From Ardenticatenaceae bacterium (GTDB lineage: Bacteria > Chloroflexota > Anaerolineae > Promineifilales > Promineifilaceae), in NCBI GenBank assembly GCA_020634395.1, contig JACKBU010000015.1, positions 41,479-105,478 of the forward strand: a stretch of DNA of 64,000 nt, in the 5' to 3' direction. The notes beneath the pieces are model-generated. The model made no database searches and had not been told where the DNA came from. It worked only from the letters and a program-made list of their open reading frames with translations. Below, piece by piece: positions 18,676 to 27,208 of the stretch; position 1 is the first letter of the stretch; each line of letters begins with the position of its first letter. A program made the position numbers and the translations under genes.

Positions 18676-21600
18676 ATGCAAACCATCGCCCAGAACAACT
18701 TTATTACCGTGAAAACCGAGGGGGCATTTTGCCGGCCGACTTGCTGCAGCGCATTGCCGATGGCGAGGTGGAGGGTCTGAACCCTACCGATTACCACCTG
18801 GGAGCGACGGAACGGCCGTCTGAAGCCATCAACCGCGCCTGGAACCGGCTGCTCGGGGTCTGGCAGGCTTTCCAGAGCAAACGCGCCGCCGCCGCCCCCA
18901 CCGAAAGCGGCACCACCCTGACCCGCGATTGGCTGCTGACCCTGCTGCAAGAGCTGGGTTACGGCCGTCTCCCCTTCCAGGGCAAACTCACCGTAAGCGC
19001 CAACGGCGACGCCGCCGGCGACGCCACCGACTACCCCATCAGCCACCTCTACGACCATACCCCCATCCACCTCGTCTCCTTCCGCCAAAAACTCGACACC
19101 CGCGACACCTCCGAAATCCGCAATCCGAAATCCGAAATTCCCTCCCGTTCCCCGCACAGTTTGGTGCAGGAATGCCTGAACCGCAGCGACAACCATTTGT
19201 GGGCCTTTGTGAGCAACGGCCTGCGCTTCCGCATATTGCGCGACAACGTCAGCCTGAGCCGCGCCGCCTATGTGGAGTTCGACCTGGAAGCAATGTTCGA
19301 CGGCGAACTGTACAGCGATTTCTCGCTGTTTTGGCTGGTCTGCCATCAATCGAGAGTGGAGATTAGAGGAAATGAGGGAGTAGGGAATAGCGAGACAGGG
19401 AGTGGGGAAGCTGACCCTATTCCCCACTCCCTACTCGCCACTCCTGCCAACTGTTGGCTGGAAACCTGGTCGCAAACGGCCGTTGCCCAGGGAACCCGCG
19501 CCCTCGATGCCCTGCGCGATGGCGTGCAGGAAGCGATTGCCGCCCTGGGGCGCGGCTTTCTGGCGCATAAGGCCAACGGCGCGCTGCGCCAGCAGTTGCA
19601 AAGCGGCGCGCTCAGCACGGCCGATTATTACCGCCAACTGCTGCGGCTGGTCTACCGCCTGCTCTTTTTGTTTGTGGCCGAAGACCGTGACTTGCTGCTG
19701 GTAGGGAACAGGGAGTCGGGAATAGGGAATAGGGCAGATTCCCCTACTCCCCACTCCCAACTCCCAACTCCCAACTATCGCCAGATGTATGACCGTTACT
19801 ACTCCGTCGCCCGGCTGCGGCGGCTGGCGGAAACGCGGCGCGGCGGGCCGCATCCTGACCTGTATGTGACGCTGGCCCAGCTTTTTAACCTGCTGCGCCA
19901 GGGCTACCCGCCGTTGGGCCTGCCGGGATTGGGCGGCTTTCTCTTTTCGGAGCGGGCCACGCCGGATTTGGACACGGCCGTTCTCGCCAACCAGGATTTG
20001 CTGACGGCCGTGCGCGCCCTGGCCTTCACCGTCGAGGGCAAAGTGCGCCGCCCGGTCGATTACAAAAACCTCGGCGCGGAAGAACTGGGCAGCGTCTACG
20101 AATCCCTGCTGGAACTGCACCCCCGGCTGCACGTCCCCTCCGCCAGCTTCAGCCTCGACGTTGTCTCCGGGTCGGAGCGCAAGACGACCGGCAGTTATTA
20201 CACGCCCACATCGCTCATTCAGAGCTTGCTGGATACGGCGCTGGAGCCGGTGGTCCGTGAACGGCTTGAGAGGGTTAGTAGGGAGATAGGGAGTAGGGAG
20301 ATAGGGAGGAAGAAGGATGTCTTATCAACAGTTGAAGGTGTGGCAGGAAGGCATGACATTAGCCGTCATGTGTTATCAGATGACAAAAATGTTTCCCAAA
20401 GAGGAGATGTACGGGATGACTTCGCAGATTCGACGAGCGGGGGCGTCCATTCCGGCGAATATCGCCGAGGGGTACGGCCGGGAGAGTCGCGGGGATTACA
20501 TTCGCTTTCTTCAGATAGCGCAGGGATCTCTAAAAGAGTTGGAGACCCATCTGATTCTGGCACAACGAGTCAATCTAACCGATCCCAAGACAGTGCAACC
20601 CGTGCTGGGGCAATGTACAACAGTGGGCAAGATGTTGCGGGCGCTGATCAGGTCGTTGCAGGAGAAAGGGAGGGAGGGAGTAGGGAGGTAGGGAGTGGTG
20701 GAAACCCTACTCCCCACTCCCCATCTCCCTACTCCCCTCTGGAAGAGGCGATTTTGAGTATCCGCGTGGTGGACCCCGCCGCCGGTTCCGGCCATTTCCT
20801 GATTGCGGCGGCGCGGCGGCTGGCGCGGCATCTGGCGCGGGTGCGCACGGGGGATGATGAGCCGGGGCCGGAGGCGGTGCGCCATGCGCTGCGCGACGTG
20901 GTGGGGCGCTGCATTTATGGCGTGGACATCAACGAGATGGCCGTGGAACTGTGCAAGGTGGCCTTGTGGATGGAGACGTTGGACCCGGGCAAGCCGCTGT
21001 CTTTCCTGGACGCCAACATCCAGTGCGGCAACAGCCTGATCGGGACGACCCCGGCGTTGCTGGCGCGGGGCATCCCCGATGAAGCCTTTACGCCCATCAC
21101 CGGGGATGACAAGGCGTACTGCTCGGAGTGGAAGAAGCGCAACAAGCAGGAGCGCGAAGGGCAGAAAAGCCTGTTTACCGGCGACATGCAGCCCTGGCAG
21201 CAGTTGGGCAACCTGGCGGCGGCCATGCGCCGGCTGGGCGGCGGGGATGATGGCACGCTGGCGGGGGTGCAGTCGCAGGAAGCGGACTATGCCCGGCTGG
21301 TGCAGAGCAGCGATTATGAACACGGCAAGCTGTGGGCCGATGCCTGGGTGGCGGCCTTTTTGTGGGAGAAGAAGCCGGAGCATTTGGGCGGCTGGGCGCA
21401 GCCGCTGACGCATGAGATTTTCCGCAGGCTGGGGCAGAACCCGTACAGCGAGAAGGGGTATTGGGCGGAAATCCGGCGGCTGGCGGACGAATACCAGTTT
21501 TTTCACTGGCACCTGGCTTTTCCGCAGGTGTTTGCGCCGGGCGAACAACTTCCCGGAACCTTTGAGGTTCCGGGAAGTTTGGCTCCCACGGGCTGGACGG

Positions 21601-24116
21601 GCGGCTTTGACGTGGTGCTGGGCAACCCGCCGTGGGAGCGCATCAAGCTGCAAGAGAAGGAATGGTTTGCCAGCCGGGATGAGGCCATCGCCACCGCGCC
21701 CAACGCGGCGGCGCGGCGCAAGTTGATTGCCCAACTGCCCAAGACCAACCCGGCGCTGCACGAAGCATTTGCAGCCGACAAGCGCAAGGCAGAAGGGGAA
21801 AGCCTGTTTGTGCGCAGCAGTGGCAAGTACCCGCTGTGCGGGCGCGGCGACGTGAACACCTACACGATTTTTGCGGAACTGGCGCGGCACGTGCAAAGCG
21901 ACACGGGGCGGGTGGGGGTGATTGTGCCCAGCGGCATTGCCACCGACGACACGACCAAGTATTACTTTCAGGACATCATGGACAGTGGGGCGCTGGCGAG
22001 TTTGTATGATTTTGAGAACCGCAACGCCATCTTCCCCGGCGTGCATCGCAGCTATAAGTTTAGCCTGCTGACGTTGACCGGGGCGGCAAGACCGGCCACA
22101 GAGGGGGCGGCATTTGTCTTTTTTGCGTTGGACGTGGCCGATTTGCGCGAGGAGGCGCGCCGCTTTACGTTAAGCGCGGCGGACATTGCCCTGCTGAACC
22201 CCAACACGCGCACCTGCCCCATCTTCCGGGGCAAGCGGGACGCGGAATTGACGAAGGCGATTTACCGGCGCGTGCCGGTGCTGATAGCCGAAGGACCGCC
22301 GGAAGCGAATCCCTGGGGCATTAATTTCTTGCGTATGTTCGATATGTCCAACGATTCCGGGCTGTTCCGCACACGGGAGCAGTTGGAAACGGAAGGGTGG
22401 CGGCTGGTGGGCAACCAGTTTGTGCGCGGGGCCGCAAAAAATGATCCAGCCGCAGAGGAAAACGACCCGTCCGCTGACAGAAATGACTCATCCGCCGGCA
22501 GAAATGACTCGTCCGCTGGCAGAAACGACCCGTCCGCCGGCAGAAATGATCCGTCCGCCGGCAGAAACGACCCGTCCGCTGGCAGAAATGACCCGTCCGC
22601 CGGCAGAAATGACTCGTCCGCTGGCAGAAACGACCAACGAACACATTTGCATGAAAATGTGCGGTATTTGCCGCTGTATGAGGCCAAAATGCTCCACCAC
22701 TTCGACCACCGCTGGGCGACGTATGAGGGGCTGGAGACGCGGGACGTAACGGGAGCCGAGAAAAACGACCCGACCCGCTTTGTGCTGCCGCGTTATTGGG
22801 TGCGGGAGGAGGAAGTGAACGGCCGTCTCCCCAACCAGGAAAAGTGGTTCATTGGTTTCCGCGACATTGCCCGCGCCACGGACGAACGCACGGCTATTTT
22901 TAGCATATTGGGGAAAACGGCCGTGGGCAACAAAATCCCGCTCTGGGTAGGCGATCAAGTTGGAAACCCATTCCTGGCGAGTTGCCTGATCGGGAATACT
23001 GACGCTTTTGTAGTTGATTATGTGGTTCGCCAAAAAATTGGCGGTACATCTCTCAACTTTTTTTACGTGAAGCAATTCCCCGTCCTCCCACCCCAAACCT
23101 ACCACCAACCTTGCCCCTGGCTCCCAACCAGTCTCCAGTCTCAAGTCTCCTCTTTCCTCCTCCCCCGCGTCCTCGAACTCACTTACACCGCCTACGACCT
23201 GCGCCCCTTCGCCCAGGACTGCGGCTACCACGGCCCGCCCTTCCGCTGGGACGAAGAACGCCGCTTCCTCCTCCGCTGCGAACTCGACGCCGCCTACTTC
23301 CACCTCTACGGCATCGCCCGCGACGACGTAGCCTACATCATGGACACCTTCCCCATCGTCCGCCGCAAAGACGAAGCCGCCCACGGCGAATACCGCACCA
23401 AGCGCGTCATCCTGGAAATCTACGACGAAATGGCCGTAGCCGCGGATTCCCATCCGCGCTCTTCGGCGCAAGAGGCGCAAGAGGCGCGGTTAGGAAACCG
23501 CGGCTACGAGACTCGGCTCAATCCGCCGCCCGCCCATCCCGACGCGGCGCATCCGTGGGATGAGGCGCATTTGGGGCCGGAATTGCCGAGGGAAGCGTGG
23601 TGGCAAGAGGCGAAGGATGAAGGCAGAGGGATGAAGGATGAAGCGGTTGGCCGTGTTGATGCATCGTCGCCTGCCAGCAATCCGTCAGCCACCACAATGC
23701 GCGAGCCTGCACCTACCTTAGAGTTAAAGCCACTTCCAGCCAAGAAACCAAAGACAAAACCCAATGCACCGCCAGCCTTGTCCATGCAGCCAGCGCTGGT
23801 CACCGAGTTTACGCCGCCAGCCGGAGGGTATGCGCAGCGGCTGAAGCGGGTGATGGCGTTAGGTCAGCCGAAAAATCAGGCGGAACTGGCGGAATTGATT
23901 GCGGCGCTGGGGGATGAGAACGGGCAGATTCGCTGGCTGGCGGGGGCGTCGCTGGTGAAGGTGGGGGGAACGGCCGTGGTGCGCCTGCTGGCGGCCTACC
24001 TGGGCACGGAGCCGGGCGCGGCGGCCCAGGCCGAGGCGCGTAAGGTGTTGGAGATGATTGCGGAGACGGCTGAGGATGAAGCGGTGCAGCGGGCGGCGCG
24101 GGAGGCGGCGCAGTAG
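18676..24116 (+). CDS. PglX/DrmMI-like adenine-N6 methylase (Eco57I type), N-terminal frameshift and multiple insertions
   Basis: The 1795-codon frame from 18729 lacks a normal start. ATG 18676, behind GAGG, begins MQTIAQNNFITVKTEGA and would join LPADLLQRIAD after a -1 shift at the TTTT (18727-18730); homologues as I recall them read TEGA-LPPDLLQRI here. Counting from 18729, motif I DPAAGSGHF is at about 680 and motif IV GNPPW at about 965, so this is an N6-adenine methylase of the PglX/Eco57I type. Relatives are about 1300-1400 residues; the excess is explained by palindromic or tandem-repeat segments and a nested gene. The last 120 residues look like a HEAT-repeat tail. In DISARM this enzyme marks self DNA. 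Activity here is uncertain. Confidence 0.8.
19111..19155 (+). repeat. Short repeat tract inside the methylase gene
   Basis: Three copies of a CCGAAAT/CCGCAAT-type unit lie in a row and read in frame as SEIRNPKSEIPSRSP, a low-complexity segment unlike the flanking enzyme sequence. Probably an inserted repeat. Confidence 0.45.
19350..19446 (+). repeat. GGGAGTAGGG/CCCTACTCCC palindromic insert 1, in frame in the methylase
   Basis: A G-rich left half (GGGAGTAGGGAATAG) faces a C-rich right half (CCCTATTCCCCACTCCC), forming an imperfect inverted repeat. It adds about 30 low-complexity residues without breaking the frame. It belongs to the same family as inserts at 19700 and 20270. Confidence 0.65.
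19700..19776 (+). repeat. GGGAGTAGGG-family palindromic insert 2, in frame in the methylase
   Basis: The left half has GGGAATAGGGAATAGGG; the right half has CCCCTACTCCCCACTCCC followed by three CAACTCC units. It reads as GNRESGIGNRADSPTPHSQL, then rejoins typical methylase sequence (MYDRYYS). Confidence 0.65.
20270..20745 (+). mobile_element. Intervening-sequence-like element carrying a four-helix-bundle gene
   Basis: Left arm 20270-20310 (repeated GGGAGATAGGGAGTAGGG type) and right arm 20699-20740 (CCCTACTCCCCACTCCCC type) are inverted relative to each other and enclose a complete small gene (20317-20691). The host methylase frame stays open through the whole element but reads as unrelated low-complexity peptide between LEPVVRERL and LEEAILSIRVVDPA. 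The arrangement resembles the intervening sequences of bacterial 23S rRNA genes, which are stem-ended and often encode an S23/IVP protein. Here it sits in a protein-coding gene. Confidence 0.6.
20317..20691 (+). CDS. S23/IVP-type four-helix-bundle protein, nested inside the methylase gene
   Basis: The product is 124 residues, in a different frame from the methylase, with a strong GGAGG-AAGAAGG leader before ATG 20317. Features of the family are plain: LKVWQEGMTLA near the N-terminus, then MTSQIRRAGASIPANIAEGYG (about 34-54, quoted here as the family hallmark region), RFLQIAQGSLKELETHL, and a C-terminal helix. These proteins are encoded in 23S rRNA intervening sequences and elsewhere in many genomes; their function is unknown. 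Length is normal and no defect is visible. Expression from inside another gene is plausible given the ribosome binding site. Confidence 0.85.
   Translation: MSYQQLKVWQEGMTLAVMCYQMTKMFPKEEMYGMTSQIRRAGASIPANIAEGYGRESRGDYIRFLQIAQGSLKELETHLILAQRVNLTDPKTVQPVLGQCTTVGKMLRALIRSLQEKGREGVGR
21547..21579 (+). repeat. Perfect 14-bp inverted repeat insert within the methylase
   Basis: Arms 21547-21560 and 21566-21579 (AACTTCCCGGAACC and its complement) surround a 5-nt loop. It reads in frame as QLPGTFEVPGS, just before the GGFDVVLGNPPW catalytic segment. It is very likely a dispersed REP-like element. Confidence 0.7.
22460..22636 (+). repeat. 21-bp tandem repeat (minisatellite) in the methylase
   Basis: Eight consecutive 21-bp units (22460-22627) plus a partial ninth encode a seven-residue repeat, Arg-Asn-Asp-Pro/Ser-Ser-Ala-Gly. 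Units differ mainly at silent or Pro/Ser positions. Unit length is a multiple of three, so copy-number change would not break the frame. Confidence 0.9.
23440..23640 (+). repeat. Palindromic and direct repeats near the 3' end of the methylase
   Basis: CGTAGCCGCGG at about 23440 pairs with CCGCGGCTACG at about 23500, enclosing two copies of an AAGAGGCGC unit. At 23610-23640, GAAGGATGAA repeats flank GGCAGAGGG. All stay in frame and encode low-complexity linker sequence before the HEAT-like tail. Confidence 0.55.
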
Positions 24117-24121
24117 ACTGG

Positions 24122-24140
24122 ACCCATCTTGGAGATGGGT
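24122..24140 (+). terminator. Hairpin after the methylase gene
   Basis: Perfect 8-bp arms (ACCCATCT 24122-24129, AGATGGGT 24133-24140) enclose a 3-nt loop, 5 nt after the stop codon. There is no T-tract. It may be a terminator or a small REP-like repeat. Confidence 0.45.
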
Positions 24141-24270
24141 TCAATCTGGCCGGGCGGCGGATACCAGGGCACAGTTTTCATTCACCCGATATCTATGCTA
24201 TGATTTCCCCACGAACGAATGAGAGTCGCTGCAACGGACCTCGTCCCTTTGGATTTCAGAAAGGAATGCC

Positions 24271-24525
24271 ATGACAGTCACTGTAAAGCTCGATTTACCA
24301 GAAGAACCACTACTCAGCCTGAAGATAGAGCCAGAAGAGTTTGCCCGTGAAGTGACCATGCTCGCGGCCGTAAAGCTCTATGAATTGGGCCGGTTGTCGT
24401 CGGGCCGCGCTGCTCAACTTGCCGGTATCAGCCGGGTCGAGTTTCTACTAGCGCTCGGCCGTTATCAGGTTTCTCCTTTCCAGCTAGACGCCGACTCCCT
24501 GGCTCAAGACATCGCCAATGCCTGA
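24271..24525 (+). CDS. UPF0175-family antitoxin
   Basis: The product is 84 residues with AAAGGA upstream of the ATG. The family pattern is visible: EEFAREVTMLAAVKLYELG, then LSSGRAAQLAGISRVEFLLALGRY, a helix-turn-helix-like core, and a C-terminal acidic tail. UPF0175 proteins pair with PIN-like DUF3368 toxins, and the next gene overlaps by 8 nt, which supports the pair. Confidence 0.85.
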   Translation: MTVTVKLDLPEEPLLSLKIEPEEFAREVTMLAAVKLYELGRLSSGRAAQLAGISRVEFLLALGRYQVSPFQLDADSLAQDIANA

Positions 24526-25006
24526 TCGCCTCACGCTCTGCAACACATCCCCCCTCTTATACCTTAACCTGATTGGACGGCTGGATATTTTGCCTGCCCT
24601 TTACCAGACTGTGACCATTCCAACGGCCGTGAAGGACGAACTGCTGATGGGCCAACAACAGGGAATATCTGTGCCCGACGTGGACAATCTGCCCTGGGTA
24701 AAAGTTACGGCACTCAAAGACCGCACATTGATCCCCCTCATAACCGACCTGGGACCCGGCGAGGCCGAATTAATCGGCCTGGGCAGGCAGCATCCAGATA
24801 GCCGACTTATTCTCGATGACACACTGGGCCGTCGTATTGCCACTCTCAACAAACTGACCGTCACCGGAACAGTAGGCGTGGTCATAAAAGCCAAGCAAGA
24901 AGGCTTTGTGTCCGCAGTCCAGCCTATTGTGATAGCGCTGCGACAGAGTGGCCTGTGGCTTGGCGATGGTTTGATTCAAGAAGTATTACGCCAGGCAGGT
25001 GAATAG
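24518..25006 (+). CDS. DUF3368 PIN-like toxin
   Basis: The product is 162 residues. The N-terminal CNTSPLLYLNLIGRLDILPALY strand-helix, a central GEAELIGLG (about 87-95) and LILDDTLGRRIA (about 104-115) follow the PIN fold. The first metal-binding position is Asn rather than Asp, a variant found in this family. A ribonuclease acting on RNA is expected. It is translationally coupled to its antitoxin by overlap. Confidence 0.8.
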   Translation: MPDRLTLCNTSPLLYLNLIGRLDILPALYQTVTIPTAVKDELLMGQQQGISVPDVDNLPWVKVTALKDRTLIPLITDLGPGEAELIGLGRQHPDSRLILDDTLGRRIATLNKLTVTGTVGVVIKAKQEGFVSAVQPIVIALRQSGLWLGDGLIQEVLRQAGE

Positions 25007-25047
25007 AGAGCCAAGTAGAGCACCCTTACCGCTAAGAGGAATCATCA

Positions 25048-27171
25048 ATGACCACATGGCAAATCACTCACAAACCGGCGTATACGGCCGACTTTATCGA
25101 GTTGAACAAGAACTTACAGCAGGCTGTCGTCTCGGCCATGCAAGAACTGGAGCAAGACCCCATCACGCCACGCGGCAACACCATCAAAAAGATGAAGGGG
25201 TTTACCAATGTCTACCGCTATCGGTTGGGCGACTTTCGCCTGCTGTATGCGGCGGAGTTGGAAGCGCACATGGTTCAACTGCTGGCGATTGGGCCACGCG
25301 GGACCGTGTATAAGCGGTTTGATTTTCCGGGATGGGATGCGCCGGAAACGGCCGTTGCCTTTGGCCCCGAACTTGCCGCCCAACCAGAATGGATGGCCCA
25401 CCCCGAATGGTTCCAGCAAGAATCGCCAAAGGAAAAGCTGCCGCGCAAATTGACCCCCGCCCTGCTCGAAAAATGGCGCATCGACCCCCAATACCATGAT
25501 CCCCTCATGCGCTGCCTCTACGAAGACGACCTGCTCGCTGTCCCCGAACACAAAGTCCCGGCCGACGTATTAGGCCGCGTCATGAACGGCCTCTACCCGG
25601 CCACCGTCGAACAACTCGCCACCCAACCGGATCAGGTCCTTTTCGACCCCGAAGACCTGGCCCGCTACGCCGAAGGCACCCTGTCCGGTTTCCTGCTGCG
25701 CCTGGATCGGCAGCAAGAACCGCTCACCAACTGGGCGCTGTCCGGCCCAACGCTGGTCAAAGGCGGCCCCGGCTCCGGCAAATCTACCGTCGCCCTCTAC
25801 CGCCTGCGCGAAATCGTGGCCCATCACCTGGAACAAACCGGTGAAGTGCCTTCCGTCCTTTTCACCACCTACACCAACGCCCTCATCAACTCCAGCGAAG
25901 CGCTGCTGCGCCAGCTGCTGCGCGACGTGCTCCAGCTAAAGCCCAACGGCAAACTGCCCAAAGAAATCCGCATCACCACCCTGCACAAAACGGCGCAGTG
26001 GATCGGCCGTCACAGCGGCGAAAAGTTTGAGATGGCCTACGATTCGCACCGCCTGGAAGCGCTGCACGCCGCCCTGGCCAGCTTGCAGCCCAAAGCGTTG
26101 GGCGACGCCGCCAAAATCGCCACGGCCAACGCCCTGTCCGGACTGCGCGACGACTACCTGCTGACCGAATTCGAGTGGGTGATCGAGGGCCAAAACTGCC
26201 GCAGCGAGGCCGATTACCTGGCGGCCAGTCGTACGGGGCGGGGGATTCCCTTCACGGTGGCAAGGCGCACGGCCGTTTGGCAGCTCTACACCGCCTATCG
26301 GGATAACCTGCTGGCGCAAGGACGCTTCACCTGGAGCCACCTCACTCAGAAGGCGCTGGACGAAGTGCAATCCGGCAATTTTACCAATCGGTGGGATTAT
26401 GTGATTGTGGACGAGGCGCAAGATTTACCACCGGTGGCGCTGGCTCTGGCGGTAGAATTGTGCCGCGACCCGGCCGGCGTCTTCCTGACCGCCGACGCCA
26501 ACCAGTCGCTCTACAATCGCGGCTTTCGCTGGCGCAGCGTCCACGACAGGCTCAACGTGCAGGGTCGTACCCGCATCCTGCCGCGCAACTATCGCAGCAC
26601 GCGCCAAATCGCCGCCGCCGCCGCTGAAATCATGGCGCCCCTCCCCGATTTTGATGGCGAAGCCATGAAGCAGGAGTACGTTCATGCCGGGCTGCTGCCT
26701 GTTATCTACGGTGCGGTGGGCAGCGAGGACCAATGGCGTTGGATTGCCCAACAGATTTATCAGGCGGCGCGTCATCTCCGGCTGCCGGTGAACGCAGCGG
26801 CTGTGTTGGTGTATTCCAGCAGCGTCGGCCAATCGCTGGCCGAGGCGTTGAGCCAACGCGGCCTGCCCGCTAAATTTATGAACAGCAGCCAGTTTGACCT
26901 TGACGAGCCGTGCATCAAAGTGACCACGCTGCACGCAGCCAAAGGGTTGGAATTCCCGATTGTGGTGGTGGCGCATGTGGAAGCGGGGCGGCTGCCGCGA
27001 GAGACAGAAGCGACCGACCCAGAAGAGGTGGCTGCCCACCTGGAGGAACAGCGGCGGCTGTTTTACGTCGGCTGCACGCGGGCGATGCGCCATCTGTTTG
27101 TAGCCTATGACCGGCAGATTCCTTCGCCGTTCCTGGCGGATCTGTCAGAGGAGCGGTGGCAGAGGGAGTGA
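25048..27171 (+). CDS. UvrD-type SF1 helicase with RelE/ParE-like N-terminal domain
   Basis: The product is 707 residues; GAGGA precedes the ATG. Residues 1-91 have the compact RelE/ParE layout (an N-terminal strand, two helices, KKMKGFTNVYRYRLGDFRLLY). The rest is a UvrD/Rep helicase: Walker A GGPGSGKST (about 239-247), DEAQD (about 454-458), RNYRSTRQI, TTLHAAKGLEFP (about 625-636) and YVGCTRAM. The toxin-like domain may sense or process RNA, or be a structural relic. It follows two toxin-antitoxin genes on the same strand in the defence region, so a defence role is plausible. Confidence 0.8.
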   Translation: MTTWQITHKPAYTADFIELNKNLQQAVVSAMQELEQDPITPRGNTIKKMKGFTNVYRYRLGDFRLLYAAELEAHMVQLLAIGPRGTVYKRFDFPGWDAPETAVAFGPELAAQPEWMAHPEWFQQESPKEKLPRKLTPALLEKWRIDPQYHDPLMRCLYEDDLLAVPEHKVPADVLGRVMNGLYPATVEQLATQPDQVLFDPEDLARYAEGTLSGFLLRLDRQQEPLTNWALSGPTLVKGGPGSGKSTVALYRLREIVAHHLEQTGEVPSVLFTTYTNALINSSEALLRQLLRDVLQLKPNGKLPKEIRITTLHKTAQWIGRHSGEKFEMAYDSHRLEALHAALASLQPKALGDAAKIATANALSGLRDDYLLTEFEWVIEGQNCRSEADYLAASRTGRGIPFTVARRTAVWQLYTAYRDNLLAQGRFTWSHLTQKALDEVQSGNFTNRWDYVIVDEAQDLPPVALALAVELCRDPAGVFLTADANQSLYNRGFRWRSVHDRLNVQGRTRILPRNYRSTRQIAAAAAEIMAPLPDFDGEAMKQEYVHAGLLPVIYGAVGSEDQWRWIAQQIYQAARHLRLPVNAAAVLVYSSSVGQSLAEALSQRGLPAKFMNSSQFDLDEPCIKVTTLHAAKGLEFPIVVVAHVEAGRLPRETEATDPEEVAAHLEEQRRLFYVGCTRAMRHLFVAYDRQIPSPFLADLSEERWQRE

Positions 27172-27208
27172 TGATAGGAAACGGCCGTCTCTACCACTCA
27201 AAATCCTG

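Noticed and set aside
20270..20745. Ordinary insertion sequence in the methylase
   Set aside because: There is no transposase; the only gene is a four-helix-bundle protein, and no target-site duplication could be made out.
21079..21408. Plus-strand alternate-frame ORFs in the methylase
   Set aside because: They are shadows of the methylase frame, which carries the catalytic motifs.
22460..22636. Possible CRISPR array
   Set aside because: The 21-bp units are directly adjacent with no spacers and lie in an open reading frame.
7738..24116. Assignment to BREX
   Set aside because: A PglX-like methylase is present but there is no PglZ phosphatase-like or BrxC ATPase gene anywhere in the window.
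7738..24116. Assignment to complete class 1 DISARM
   Set aside because: DrmD- and DrmMI-like genes are present, but no separate DrmB or PLD-type DrmC is seen and the helicase is closer in size and layout to DruE.
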